Positions 38,794-48,976 of a stretch of DNA of 64,000 nucleotides are shown piece after piece; the stretch's first letter is position 1, and every line of letters begins with the position of its first letter. A model generated the notes under the pieces. That model was not told the origin of the DNA. It saw nothing but the letters and a program-made list of their open reading frames with translations, and made no database searches. The stretch covers positions 1,240,001 to 1,304,000 of the forward strand of contig BJHW01000001.1 in assembly GCA_005405945.1 (NCBI GenBank), read 5' to 3'. Position numbers and translations under genes: made by a program. The DNA is from Streptomyces violaceusniger (lineage in GTDB: Bacteria > Actinomycetota > Actinomycetes > Streptomycetales > Streptomycetaceae).

Positions 38794-40299
38794 ATGGTTG
38801 AACGCTATGTGATGTCCATCGACCAGGGCACCATGTCCACCCGGTGCATCCTCTTCGACCACCAGGGACGGCTGGTCTCGGTCGGCCAGCGAGAACACGA
38901 GCAGTACTTCGCCAGGCCCGGCTGGGCCGAGCACGACCCCACCGAGATCTGGTCCCATCTGCGCCGTGTCGTCGTCCCCCGGGCCCTGGAGGGCGCGGGG
39001 ATAAGGCCCGAGCAGATCGCCGCGATCGGCATCGCCAACCAGCGCGAGACCACGGTGGTCTGGGACCGCCGCACCGGCGTTCCCGTGGGCCATGCCATCA
39101 CCTGGCAGGACACCCGCACCAGCGGCTATGTCGAGGAGCTGCGGCGGACCACCGGTGACGACTTCTTCCTGGAGCGCTGCGGTCTGTCGCCCACGACCTA
39201 CTTCTCCGCGCCACGGCTGCGCTGGCTGTTCGACCACGTCGACGGCTTGCGCGAGCGCGCGGAGCGCGGCGAGGTGCTGTTCGGCACGATGGAGAGCTGG
39301 CTGATCTGGAACCTCACCGGAGGGCCCGACGGCGGACTGCACCTGACCGACGCCACCAACGCAAGCCGCACCATGCTGATGAACATCCGCAGCCTGGCCT
39401 GGGACGATGAACTGCTGGCCTATTTCGATGTGCCCCGGGCGATGCTGCCGGAGATCCGCTCCTCCGCCGAGTGCTACGGCATGGCCCGCGCCCTGCTGCC
39501 GGACGTCCCGATCTGCGCGGCCCTCGGCGATCAGCAGGCGGCCCTGTTCGGGCAGACGTGCTTCGCCCCCGGCGAGGCCAAGTGCACCTATGGCACCGGC
39601 AGCTTCCTCCTGGTCAACACCGGCACCGAGCTCGTACGGTCCCGGCACGGGCTGCTGACCACGGTGGGCTACAAGGTCGGCGGCGAACCGCCGGTCTACG
39701 CCCTGGAGGGCCCGATCGCCGTCACCGGCTCCCTGGTGCAGTGGTTCCGCGACCGCCTGGGGCTGATCCACAGCGCCCCGGAGATCGAGACCCTCGCCCG
39801 GGGCGTCGAGGACAACGGCGGCTGCTACATCGTCCCCGCCTTCTCCGGGCTGTTCGCCCCGCACTGGCGCAGCGACGCGCGCGGGGTGATCGTCGGGCTC
39901 ACCTCGTACATCACCAAGGGGCATCTGGCCCGGGCCGTCCTGGAGGCCACCGGGTGGCAGACCCGGGAGGTGGTCGACGCCATGAACGCCGACTCGCCTC
40001 GGCCGCTGCGCCAACTGAAGGTGGACGGCGGGATGACCTCGAACAATCTGCTGATGCAGTTCCTGGCCGACGTCCTGGACATGCCCGTGGTGCGCCCCAT
40101 GGTCTCCGAGACCGTCTCCCTCGGCGCGGCCTACGCCGCCGGGCTCGCCTCCGGCTACTGGCCGGATCTGGAGGGGCTGCGCCGCAACTGGCACCGCGCG
40201 GCCCAGTGGATGCCCACGATGGACCCCGCGCGGCGGGAGGCGGAGTACGAGAGCTGGCGGCGGGCGGTCGAGCGGTCGCTGGGCTGGGCCAGGTCGTAG
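38794..40299 (+). CDS. glpK: glycerol kinase
   Basis: The 501-residue FGGY-family kinase phosphorylates glycerol to sn-glycerol-3-phosphate. N-terminal phosphate loop [17 protein letters not shown] has Met where most glycerol kinases have Thr/Ser. Further motifs: [62 protein letters not shown] and [20 protein letters not shown]. Length and order are normal and the frame is intact. It is directly downstream of a GylR-type regulator. A paralogue in a full glycerol operon is likely elsewhere in such a genome. Confidence 0.95.
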   Translation: MVERYVMSIDQGTMSTRCILFDHQGRLVSVGQREHEQYFARPGWAEHDPTEIWSHLRRVVVPRALEGAGIRPEQIAAIGIANQRETTVVWDRRTGVPVGHAITWQDTRTSGYVEELRRTTGDDFFLERCGLSPTTYFSAPRLRWLFDHVDGLRERAERGEVLFGTMESWLIWNLTGGPDGGLHLTDATNASRTMLMNIRSLAWDDELLAYFDVPRAMLPEIRSSAECYGMARALLPDVPICAALGDQQAALFGQTCFAPGEAKCTYGTGSFLLVNTGTELVRSRHGLLTTVGYKVGGEPPVYALEGPIAVTGSLVQWFRDRLGLIHSAPEIETLARGVEDNGGCYIVPAFSGLFAPHWRSDARGVIVGLTSYITKGHLARAVLEATGWQTREVVDAMNADSPRPLRQLKVDGGMTSNNLLMQFLADVLDMPVVRPMVSETVSLGAAYAAGLASGYWPDLEGLRRNWHRAAQWMPTMDPARREAEYESWRRAVERSLGWARS

Positions 40300-40309
40300 C
40301 CCGGGGCAT

Positions 40310-40333
40310 ATTCCTCGCGGCCCGCGGAGGAAT
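40310..40333. terminator. hairpin after glpK
   Basis: ATTCCTCGCG and CGCGGAGGAAT pair with one bulged G across a three-base loop, eleven bases after the glpK stop. Confidence 0.5.
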
Positions 40334-40457
40334 CGAGGCGGAACGGAACGTGTGAGTTCCCTGAGGCGGGGTATTCGAGCCAGCCGCGGCTGTTCACTCG
40401 AGCCGCTCTGGGACCCAGAAACCCATGAAGACCCAAACCCGATCCATGGACGGAATC

Positions 40458-40859
40458 ATGACCAGCCCTTCCGATGAAAACGTCTCCGCCACCCAGCAGG
40501 CCCTCGGCGAGCTGGCGGCCGACCGGGCGGACGAGTCGGCGCTGAACACCCTTGCCAACAGTGAGGTTCTCCTCCCCTCCGCCGAGACCGGAGAGGAGAC
40601 GGACCCGCAGGCCGTGACCCTGCCCGTGTTCCAGCAGGAGGACGGCGCGCAGCTGGTACCGGTCTTCACCACCCCGGCCCGGATGCACCAGGCCCTGCCC
40701 CAGATCGAGCGGTACCACCTGGTGCCGCTGGGCGCGCTGGCCCAGGGATGGCCCTCCGAAGAGCTCTCGCTGACCATCGACGCGGGCGCCCCGGAGGCCG
40801 TCACCCTCTCGGCCAACGGTGTGCGGAGCCTGCTCAGCGGCTCCGGTCCGGCCGCCTGA
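40458..40859 (+). CDS. SseB N-terminal domain-like protein
   Basis: About 133 residues. Segments SALNTLANSEVLLPSAE, VTLPVFQQEDGAQLVPVFTT, PARMHQALPQIERYHLVPLG and LSLTIDAGAPEAVTLSANGV match the SseB-type domain that is widespread in actinobacteria as a small cytoplasmic protein of uncertain role. The ATG at 40458 has GGACGG ten bases upstream; an in-frame ATG at 40425 would add 11 residues. It stands alone between glpK and uppP. Confidence 0.65.
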   Translation: MTSPSDENVSATQQALGELAADRADESALNTLANSEVLLPSAETGEETDPQAVTLPVFQQEDGAQLVPVFTTPARMHQALPQIERYHLVPLGALAQGWPSEELSLTIDAGAPEAVTLSANGVRSLLSGSGPAA

Positions 40860-41018
40860 CCTCCCGCGGCGGCCCGTGCCCCACTCCGTACGGGCACGGG
40901 CCGCGGCGATGCCCGATCTCGGCGGGCCGTTCGCTTCGCTGATTGGCCACCGTGCCGATCCATCGTCTACCGTCCCGTGGACAACCGATCACGGAAAGAC
41001 ACCGGCGGGACGGATCAC

Positions 41019-41855
41019 GTGAGCGCGATCAACATCGGACAGGCCGTCGTTCTCGGCGTCGTGGAGGGGGTCACGGAATTCCTCCCGGTCTCGTCCACCG
41101 GCCACCTCAAGATCACTGAGGGGCTGATGGACATCCCGGTGGACGACACGTCCGTCGTGGCCTTCACCGCGGTGATCCAGGTCGGCGCCATCGCCGCCGT
41201 CCTGCTGTACTTCTTCCGCGACATCCGCCGCTTCGCCACCGCGTGGGCGCGGGGGCTGGTCAACCGCGAGGAGCGGTACCACCACGACTACAAATTCGCC
41301 TGGTGGGTCATCTACGCCACCATCCCCATCGTGGTCGTGGGCCTGGCGGCCAAGCCGCTGATCGAGGGCCCGCTCGCCTCCCTGTGGGTGGTGGCCACCT
41401 CGCTGATCGTGGGCAGCGGGCTGATGTGGCTGGCCGACCGGATGGGCCGCCACAAGCGCGGGGAGGACGACACCAGCGTCAAGGACGCGATGCTGGTCGG
41501 CTCCTCGCAGATCCTCGCGCTGCTCTTCCCCGGCTTCTCCCGCTCGGGCGCCACGATGGCCACCGGCCTCATGCTCGACCTGGACCGGGTGGCCGCCACC
41601 CGGCTCTCGTTCTTCCTGGGCATTCCGTCGCTGACCGGCGCGGGGCTCTACGAGCTCAAGGACGCCATGGGCGGTGGCGTGGGCACGATGCCGCTCGCGG
41701 TGGGCACGGTGGTGTCCTTCGCCGTGGCCTACGTCTCGATCGCCTGGCTGCTGAAGTTCGTCGCCAAGCATTCGTTCAACGCCTTCGTGCTCTACCGGAT
41801 CGTGATCGGCGCGGCGCTGTTCGGGCTGCTCGGCGCGGGCGTCCTCAACGCCTGA
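41019..41855 (+). CDS. uppP: undecaprenyl-diphosphatase
   Basis: The 278-residue membrane enzyme releases phosphate from undecaprenyl diphosphate to recycle the lipid carrier of cell-wall synthesis, and can confer bacitracin tolerance. Signature motifs are VVEGVTEFLPVSSTGHL at the N-terminus and LFPGFSRSGATMATGL near residue 175, with about eight hydrophobic helices. The GTG at 41019 is preceded by GGGACGG. It is a single-gene unit; its 3' end overlaps by about 11 bases the probable end of the minus-strand old-yellow-enzyme remnant. Confidence 0.95.
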   Translation: MSAINIGQAVVLGVVEGVTEFLPVSSTGHLKITEGLMDIPVDDTSVVAFTAVIQVGAIAAVLLYFFRDIRRFATAWARGLVNREERYHHDYKFAWWVIYATIPIVVVGLAAKPLIEGPLASLWVVATSLIVGSGLMWLADRMGRHKRGEDDTSVKDAMLVGSSQILALLFPGFSRSGATMATGLMLDLDRVAATRLSFFLGIPSLTGAGLYELKDAMGGGVGTMPLAVGTVVSFAVAYVSIAWLLKFVAKHSFNAFVLYRIVIGAALFGLLGAGVLNA

Positions 41856-42602
41856 CGCCGTCCCCCAGCGGCTCGCCGGATAGTCGACATGGCCGCCCGC
41901 CCCGCCGGTGTAGTACGTGCCCGGGTCGCCCGCCGCCAGCTCGTGGTCCAGGGCGAACCGGGCCACGAGGTCGGGGTTGGCCACGAAGTGGGTGGCGTAG
42001 GAGACGGCGTCCGCGAGCCCGGCCCCGATCACCGCGTTGCCGGTCTCCCGGTCGAAGCCGTGGTTGGCGATCAGCGGGCCGTCGAAGAGGCGGCGGTAAC
42101 GGGCGAAGGCGTCGTGGTCGGGGGCGGCGCCGGGCGCGGCGGGGGCCGGTCCGCGCAGATGCAGATAGGCCAGGGAGCGATCGCCCAGTTCGTCCACGAG
42201 CGCGTCGTAGTCCGCGAGGGTCCGCGCGTCGGCGGTGAACCGCTCGGCGGTCCAGTACGGCGACAGGCGCACGCCCACCCGGCGGCCCTCCCAGACCGCG
42301 GCCACCGCGTCGACGATCTCCATCAGCAGTCGCCGCCGCCCGGCCGGGTCGCCGCCGTAGGCGTCGCGGCGGAGGTTCAGCCGTGGATTGAGGAACTGCG
42401 GGATCAGGAACGAGCCCAGGGCGTGGATCTCGACTCCGTCGAAACCGGCGCGGCTGGCGTTCACCGCGGCCGCGCGGTACTCCGCCACCGTGTCCCGGAT
42501 GTCGGTGATCGTCATCTCCCGCGGGGTGACCGTGGCCTTGGGCCCGCCGGGGGTGTGGATCCGCTCCCGGGGGTCGACCGCCGACGGTCCGGCCGGAAGG
42601 GG
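41845..42602 (-). pseudogene. old yellow enzyme (NADH:flavin oxidoreductase) lacking its N-terminal third
   Basis: The reading frame covers the C-terminal ~250 residues of an alkene reductase: RIHTPGGPKATVTPREMTIT, VNASRAGFDGVEIHALGSFL, LRRDAYGGDPAGRRRLLMEI, VGVRLSPYW, LIANHGFDRETGNAVIGAG and DAVSYATHFVANPDLVAR. The first ~110 residues, with the FMN-binding PMTR segment, are absent: homology stops at 42602 exactly where a sigma-factor fragment begins on the other strand. At the 3' end the frame runs on into antisense uppP; adding one base to the C-run at 41862-41866 would give a stop at 41845. Internal ATGs exist, but a functional enzyme is not expected. Confidence 0.75.
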
Positions 42603-42765
42603 GCTGGCGGAGCGGTTCGAAACCCACCGCGGCCGGCTGCGGGCGATCGCCTACCGGATGCTCGGCTCGCTCAGCGAGGCGGACGACGCCGTGCAGGAGA
42701 CATGGCTGCGACTCAGCCGCGCCGACGCCGAGGCGGTCGGGAACCTGGCCGGCTGGCTGCGCACG
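42602..42765 (+). pseudogene. fragment of an ECF-type sigma factor (region 2)
   Basis: The stretch reads AERFETHRGRLRAIAYRMLG followed by SLSEADDAVQETWLRLSRAD and GNLAGWLRT, the region 2 of SigJ/ECF41-like sigma factors. Start, region 4 and the C-terminal domain are missing. The left end abuts the truncated oxidoreductase and the right end abuts a C/G-rich dispersed repeat, so both junctions are deletion or recombination scars. Confidence 0.75.
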
Positions 42766-42905
42766 CCCCGGACGGGGCCGGGGGCAAAGCCCCAGCATCG
42801 AGGCCACTGGGGCGGAGCCCCGGGGCGGGGTCTGGGGCGCCCCAGTTTCGGGAAGGGGCGGGGAGGGGAGAAGCCCGCCGCAGGCGGCACGATGCGTCGG
42901 ACGCC
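42766..42905. repeat. G/C-rich intergenic repeat of Streptomyces type
   Basis: This non-coding stretch is built of GGGGC/GCCCC hairpins (GGGGGCAAAGCCCC, GGGGCGGAGCCCC, TCTGGGGCGCCCCAG) followed by TTTCGGGAAGGGGCGGG. From memory near-identical sequence recurs in gaps of many Streptomyces genomes. Here it separates the sigma fragment from the SDR gene and may have served as a recombination site. Confidence 0.55.
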
Positions 42906-42906
42906 C

Positions 42907-43764
42907 CTAGGACGTCGCGGCCACCGGGTAGTCAGCTCCGAGGGTCACCTCGCGCCAGGTGTCGAAGGTGACCCTGAGGGAGTCCAGCCGGGCCTGCGCG
43001 ATGTCGTAGGCGGCCTTGCCCAGCAGCAGCCGCAGCGGGGGTTCCGCCGCCTCCACCGCGCCGATGATGGCCTCGCTCGCGCGGACCGGGTCGCCGGGCT
43101 GGTGGCCATAGGTGGCGAGGGTGCCGGCGCGCCGTGCGCCCGCGGTTCCGGCGTAGTCGTCGATGGTGCGGGCGGACTGGCGCATGGAGGGGCCGGACCA
43201 GTTGGTGCGGAAGGCGGCCGGTTCGACGATCGTCACCTTGATGCCCAGCGGGGCCACCTCGGCGGCGAGCGATTCGGACAGGCCCTCCACGGCGAACTTG
43301 GTGGCGTGGTAATAGCCGGTGGCGCCGAAGGCGGCCAGGCCGCCGAGGGAGGAGATGTTCACGATGTGGCCGGCGCGGCGGGCGCGCATGCCCGGCAGCA
43401 CCGCGCGGGTAACGTCCACCAGGCCGAAGACATTGGTGTCGAACAGGGCCCGGACCTCCTCGTCCTCGCCCTCCTCGATTGCGGCGAGATAACCGTAACC
43501 GGCGTTGTTGACGAGTACGTCGATGCGGCCGAAGGCGGTTTCCGCCTCCCGCACCGCCTCCGCCACCCGGTCCTTGTCGGTGACGTCGAGCGCCAGGGCC
43601 AGCGCGCGGTCCCCGTGCCCGGCGACGATGTCGGCCACCTGCCGGGGGTCACGGGCGGTGACCACCGCGCGGTGGCCGTGGCCGAGGACGGCGGTGGCCA
43701 GTGCCCGGCCCAGACCGGTGGAGCAGCCGGTGATGAACCAGACGGGCGAGTCATTGACGGTCAT
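42907..43764 (-). CDS. short-chain dehydrogenase/reductase
   Basis: The 285-residue SDR has the cofactor motif FITGCSTGLGRALA, the DVTD acidic/adenine site, NNAGYG, the catalytic Ser in IVNISSLGG and the YxxxK motif GYYHATKFAVEG. The C-terminal tail (WREVTLGADYPVAA) matches oxidoreductases of the DltE/retinol type common in actinobacteria. It overlaps the XRE regulator gene by four bases (ATGA) and is its downstream operon partner. Substrate unknown. Confidence 0.9.
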   Translation of the reverse strand: MTVNDSPVWFITGCSTGLGRALATAVLGHGHRAVVTARDPRQVADIVAGHGDRALALALDVTDKDRVAEAVREAETAFGRIDVLVNNAGYGYLAAIEEGEDEEVRALFDTNVFGLVDVTRAVLPGMRARRAGHIVNISSLGGLAAFGATGYYHATKFAVEGLSESLAAEVAPLGIKVTIVEPAAFRTNWSGPSMRQSARTIDDYAGTAGARRAGTLATYGHQPGDPVRASEAIIGAVEAAEPPLRLLLGKAAYDIAQARLDSLRVTFDTWREVTLGADYPVAATS

Positions 43765-44636
43765 GCGGAAGAGTCCTTCGTCGTGGTGCTCATGGGGTCG
43801 TGGGGCGCCTCCACCACGTCGGCGGTGAGGCTGCCCAGCAGGGCCAGCGCCTGCTCGGACGGGCTGCCCGGCTCGGCCTGGTAGACGATGAGCTGCTGGC
43901 CGGGGGCGCTGTTCACGGTCAGTGCCTCGTACTCCAGCGTCAGCTCACCGACCAGGCGGTGCCGGAAGCGCTTGGTCTCATGCGTCTTCTGGCGGATGTC
44001 ATGGCGGGCCCACAGCCGCCGGAAGGTCTCGCTCTTCAGCGACAACTCCCCGACGACGGCGACCAGTTCGGGGTCATCGGCGTCGACTCCGGCCGCCGCG
44101 CGGAGCCCGCCGACGGTGTTGACCGCCACCCGGTCCCAGTCGGGGTAGAACTCCCGCGCGTCCGGGTCGAGGAAGACCAGCCGCACCAGGTCCCGGCTGT
44201 GGGTGTGCCCGTCGAAGAGGGCCCCGCCCAGGGTGTTGTGGGCCAGTACGGTCAGACAGCGCCCCAGGACCACGGCCGGGGTCCGCGGCCAGCCCTCCAT
44301 CATCCGCAGCAGGGTCGGGCTCACCCGCTCCCGCCGCGCGGCCGGGCGGCGCCGACCGGGGGCCGGACGGGCCAGCCGGTGCAGATGGGCGGCCGCGTCC
44401 TCCTCCAGCACCAGCGCCCGGGCCAGCGCCTCGACCACCTGCGCCGACGGATGCCGCTCCCGGCCCTGCTCCAGCCGTACGTAGTAGTCGGTGCTGACCC
44501 CGGCCAGCAGGGCGACCTCCTCCCGGCGCAGCCCCGCCACCCGGCGCCGGCCGACGGGCGGGATGTCCACGTCCTCGGGCCGCACTCGTTCACGGCGGGC
44601 GCGCAGAAAGCGCCCCAGAGGGTTCTCGCTGTCCAT
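43761..44636 (-). CDS. XRE regulator with MmyB-like ligand-binding domain
   Basis: The 291-residue protein has an N-terminal helix-turn-helix (RRVAGLRREEVALLAGVSTD then YYVRLEQGRERHPS) and a C-terminal PAS-like MmyB domain (LTVLAHNTLGGALFDGH, RLVFLDPDAREFYPDWDRVA, HRLVGELTLEYEAL). MmyB-type regulators often control an adjacent SDR gene in Streptomyces and bind fatty-acid-like ligands. It is first in the two-gene operon with the SDR. Two 21-bp direct repeats lie 51-94 bases upstream and are candidate operators. Confidence 0.88.
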   Translation of the reverse strand: MDSENPLGRFLRARRERVRPEDVDIPPVGRRRVAGLRREEVALLAGVSTDYYVRLEQGRERHPSAQVVEALARALVLEEDAAAHLHRLARPAPGRRRPAARRERVSPTLLRMMEGWPRTPAVVLGRCLTVLAHNTLGGALFDGHTHSRDLVRLVFLDPDAREFYPDWDRVAVNTVGGLRAAAGVDADDPELVAVVGELSLKSETFRRLWARHDIRQKTHETKRFRHRLVGELTLEYEALTVNSAPGQQLIVYQAEPGSPSEQALALLGSLTADVVEAPHDPMSTTTKDSSA

Positions 44637-44686
44637 GAAAGGGAGCGTAGACCGGGGAAAGCACGGTCAGGGCCTCGTAAGGTGGC

Positions 44687-44730
44687 CGCGCTACTCCTAG
44701 TCTGGGCGTCGCGCTACTCCTAGTCTGGGC
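44687..44730. repeat. two 21-bp direct repeats upstream of the XRE/SDR operon
   Basis: CGCGCTACTCCTAGTCTGGG followed by C occurs at 44687-44707 and again at 44710-44730, a 23-bp period or roughly two helical turns. The repeats occupy the divergent promoter region between the XRE gene and the truncated P450 gene, fitting a tandem binding site. Confidence 0.7.
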
Positions 44731-44745
44731 CGGGAGGTGCCGCCC

Positions 44746-45057
44746 ATGGACCACTACGGGGAGCGCAGGGTCGGCCGGGGGCCGGACGGAGACGGCTGTC
44801 CGGTGCGGTGGGGGCCCGACGGGATCTGGCAGGTGTCCGGCTACGAGGAGGCCCGCGCCGTGCTGCGCGCCACCGCCACCGTGCAGGCCGGGCTCGGCGT
44901 CGAGACGGTGGAGAAGCTGCCGTCCCGGTTCCGGCGTCCGGTGCTCTACCGGGGCGGTCCGGAACACCGCGAGGACCGGCGGCAGACCGCCCGTTTCTTC
45001 ACCCGCCCGCGGCGGGCGCGGGTCAGCACGGGTACAGCTGCCGCCGGGCCGTGGTGA
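44746..45057 (+). pseudogene. cytochrome P450 gene cut off after ~90 codons
   Basis: GGGAGG precedes an ATG that opens a P450 N-terminus: VRWGPDGIWQVSGYEEARAV, LRATATVQAGLGVETVEKLP and the C-helix region VLYRGGPEHREDRRQTARFF. Homology stops near 45010, where the sequence passes directly into the 3' end of the minus-strand racemase gene. I-helix, K-helix and haem loop are all absent, so this is a truncated remnant. Confidence 0.7.
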
Positions 45058-46128
45058 AGCGGGCGAGGGCGTCCGGGAGCGGGTCGATGCCGATGCCGGG
45101 CGCGGTGGGCACCGGGAGGTGGCCGTCCTGGAGGACGAACGGCTCGGTGATGTCCTCGGCGAAGTACCGGCTTGAGGCCGAGGTGTCACCGGGCAGGGTA
45201 CAGCCGGGCAGGGCGGCGAGGGCCAGGTTGGGGGCGCGTCCGATACCGGTCTCCAGCATGCCCCCGCACCACACCGGGACGCCGTGGGCGGCGGCGAGGT
45301 CGTGGATGCGGCGGGCCTCCGGATAGCCGCCGACCCGGGCCGGTTTGATGTTGATGACCCGGCAGGCGTCCATCGCGATCGCGGACGCGGCGTCGCGCGC
45401 GTTGTGGATGGACTCGTCCAGGCAGACCGGGGTGGTCAGCCGCCGCTGCAGCCGGGCGTGGGCGTGGAGGTTGTTCTCCTCCAGCGGCTCCTCGATGAGC
45501 AGCAACCCGAACTCGTCGAGTTTCCTGAGGTGTTCGGCGTCGGCGAGGGTGTACGCGGTGTTGGCGTCGACCTGCAGCGGCAGCGCCTCGCCGAACCGCC
45601 TCCGTACCGCGCGCACCGGCTCCACGTCCCAGCCCGGCTCGATCTTCAGCTTGATGCGCACATAGCCCTCGGCGAGATACCGCTCGACGTCGTCGATCAG
45701 CTCGGGGAGGGAGTCCTTGATGCCCACGGACACCCCGGCGGGCACCCGCTCGCGCACCGAGCCGAGGAAGGTGGCGAGCGGCATGCCGTGGGCGCGGAGT
45801 TCCGCGTCGAGCAGCGCGGTCTCCAGGGCTGCCTTGGCCAGCTCATGGCCCTTGACGACGGCCATGGCGGGGGCGAGGGCCGCCGTCGTGAGGGTGGGGA
45901 GGGCGGCCACCCGGGGCAGCAGGAAGTCTCGGATCACGATCTCGGCGCCGGCGATGAACTCCGCGCAGTACAGCGGCTCCGGGTCGGCGGCGAACTCCGA
46001 CCAGCCCTCGGCCCGGTCGGTGACGATATGCAGCAGAAAGGTGTCCTTGCCGGTCATCGTCCCGAAGGAGGTGCGGAAGGGAGTGATCAGCGGAAGGGAG
46101 ACATGGAGCAGTTCGGCACGTTCGAGCC

Positions 46129-46132
<4 letters not shown>
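45023..46132 (-). CDS. N-succinylamino-acid racemase / o-succinylbenzoate synthase-type enolase
   Basis: The 369-residue enzyme belongs to the OSBS/NSAR branch of the MLE subgroup. It begins LERAELLHVSLPLITPFRTS with PFRTSFG, and has catalytic Lys residues in VRIKLKIEPG and INIKPARVGG, and metal ligands in QVDANTAY, LIEEPLEENN and CLDES. The end motif GGMLETGIGRAPNLALAALP is typical. Menaquinone genes are absent, whereas an N-acyltransferase gene overlaps its start (ATGA), which favours racemisation of N-succinyl amino acids over menaquinone synthesis. The frame is intact. Downstream lies only a truncated P450 gene. Confidence 0.88.
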
Positions 46133-47051
<919 letters not shown>

Positions 47052-47175
47052 GGGCCCGAGTCTCCCGGGGCGTGCCCGCGCCCGGCTTGTCCGGACGCAC
47101 AAGCGCGGCCTAGGGTCCTGTTGCGATCAGCCAATCGCCTCGCGCGTCAGCCCCCTGGAAGGCCCGGTACCCCCC

Positions 47176-48863
47176 ATGGACACCCGCACCCTCGGGGAGC
47201 TTCTGGACACGCTGGGCGAGCCCGCGCTGCGACTGCTCACCGCCCCTGCCGGGCTCACCACACCCGTCACCGAGGTGCTGCTGTACGACGCCCACGCCCC
47301 GTTCCCGGACCGGGCGCCCGGCGCCCTGCTGCTGGCGGTCGGGGTGCGGGCGGACGCGGCCGCGGCGCTGGTGGACGAGGCGGCGGCCGCGCGGATGGTA
47401 GGTCTCGTCGTACGCGGCGGGGACGGGTCCTCATCCGGGCAGGGACCCTCATCCGGGCAGGGACCCTCATCCGGGCAGGGACCCTCGTCCGGGCACGTGC
47501 TCGCGTCCGAGCAGGGACCCTCGTCCCCGCAGGGGCTCGCGGACGCCGCCGACCGGGCGCGGGAGCGGGGGCTGGCCCTGCTCACCGTGGACGAGGATGC
47601 CGCCTGGCACCATGTCCATCTGCTGCTGGCCGGGGCGGTCGGGGCCCGGCCCTCCCCCGCGGGCGGCGCCGCGCTCGGCGATCTGTTCTCGCTCGCGGGC
47701 GCCGTGGCCACGGCCGTGGGCGGCGCCACCGTGATCGAGGATCCGCGCCAGCGCATCCTCGCCCACTCCACCATCCCCGGGCAGCCCGTGGACGAGCCCC
47801 GGCGCCAGGGCATCCTGGGCCGTCAGGTGCCGGGCAGCCCCGAGAACACCGAGCAGTACCGGGTGCTGTTCGCCTCCCAGGGGCCGGTGCGCCTGCCCGC
47901 CCTCAGCGCCGAGGAACTGCCGCGGCTGGCCGTGGCCGTACGGGCGGGCGGTGAGACCCTCGGCTCGCTGTGGGTCGTCGACGACGGGACCCTCGCGCCG
48001 GACGCCGAGGAGGCGCTGGCCCAGGGCGCGTCCACGGCCGCCCTGCTCCTGCTGCGGGCGCGGGCGGCGCAGGAGCTGTCCCGCCATATGACCGGCGATC
48101 TGCTGCGCCGTCTCCTGGACGGCACCGCCGAGCCCGCCACCGCCGCCGAGCGCCTGGGGCTCGCCCCCGGCACACCGGTGCGGGTGGCCGCCTTCGCGCT
48201 GGAGGGGCGGCGGCGGGCGCGCCGGACGGGGAGCAGGCCGCGCTGCGGCTGCTGGACCTCGTACGGCTCCAGTGCGAGGCGCGGTACGGGCGGCATGCCT
48301 GTGTGCTGGTCGACGGGGTGGTGTACGCGCTGCTGCCGGGGGCGTACGGGCGGGCCGGGGAGCGGCAGCGCAGGCTGGCCGAGGACATCGTGCGCCGCGC
48401 GGGTCAGGCGCTGAGGGTGCCGGTGCGGGCCGGTCTGGGCGATGTGGTGCCCGAGGTGGCGGAGGTCCGCGGCTCGCGGGAGGACGCCGATCTGGTGCTG
48501 CGGGTGCTCGGCCCGGAGGAGACGGTGGCCGCCATGGAGGAGGTCCGGGCCCGCGCCGTACTGCTCCGGCTCAGCGAACTCCTCGGCGAGCGGCGGGAGT
48601 TGGCGGCCGGGGCATGGCGCGACATCATGGCGTACGACGCCGGGCACGGCACGGACTACGCCCGGACGCTGGTGTGCTGGCTGGACGCCGGATGCGATAT
48701 GGCGCGGGCGGCGCGGCTGCTGGCCGTCCACCCCAACACCTGCCGCTACCGGCTGCGGCAGGCGCGGGCACAGTTGGGCATCGACCTGGACGACCCGGAC
48801 GAGCGGCTGGTGCTCTGGCTCCAGCTGCGCACGCTCGCCGGGCTGCGGGGTGCGAACGCCTGA
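47176..48863 (+). CDS. PucR-family regulator, frameshifted
   Basis: About 562 residues when one base is restored near 48217-48225. An N-terminal PucR ligand domain (LGELLDTLGEPALRLLTAPA, EVLLYDAHAPFPDRAPGALL) is followed by a GAF-like middle (GATVIEDPRQRILAHSTIPG) and the C-terminal helix-turn-helix HTH_30 (TLVCWLDAGCDMARAARLLA, then VHPNTCRYRLRQARAQLGI). PucR proteins commonly govern purine, amine and amino-acid catabolism. It is divergent from the GNAT/racemase operon (125 bases), the obvious target. An 18-bp tandem repeat lengthens the protein near residue 86-103. Confidence 0.82.
47431..47484. repeat. 18-bp tandem repeat inside pucR-like gene
   Basis: Three exact copies of TCATCCGGGCAGGGACCC, each coding Ser-Ser-Gly-Gln-Gly-Pro, followed by degenerate copies to about 47535. 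In frame, so copy-number change would alter only linker length. Confidence 0.85.
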
Positions 48864-48889
48864 GCGCTCCGCTGGAAGTGCCCCGACCT

Positions 48890-48976
48890 GCCGTCGATCG
48901 TCCGCGGCGGCGTCGTGGCTGGTCGCACCCGCGCGGCGGAGCCGCACATCGGCACAGCCCGCGCCCCTGCGGGGCT
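48890..48976. repeat. dispersed intergenic repeat of Streptomyces type
   Basis: The gap between the PucR and M20 genes contains CGTCGTGGCTGGTCGC, GCGGCGGAGCCGCA and CGCGCCCCTGCGGGGC. From memory this combination recurs between genes across Streptomyces genomes. The final CCCC-TGC-GGGG hairpin could terminate both convergent genes. Confidence 0.5.

Noticed and set aside
40989..42515. 508-codon minus-strand frame through uppP
   Set aside because: Only the first ~220 codons are old-yellow-enzyme-like; the rest is antisense uppP, reached because a stop is probably lost to a one-base error.
42388..43884. 498-codon plus-strand frame containing the sigma fragment
   Set aside because: Only 42602-42765 is homologous to a sigma factor; the rest is antisense to the oxidoreductase and SDR genes or repeat DNA.
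47431..47484. CRISPR-like direct repeats
   Set aside because: Repeats of 18 bp are contiguous without spacers and keep the reading frame of the PucR gene.
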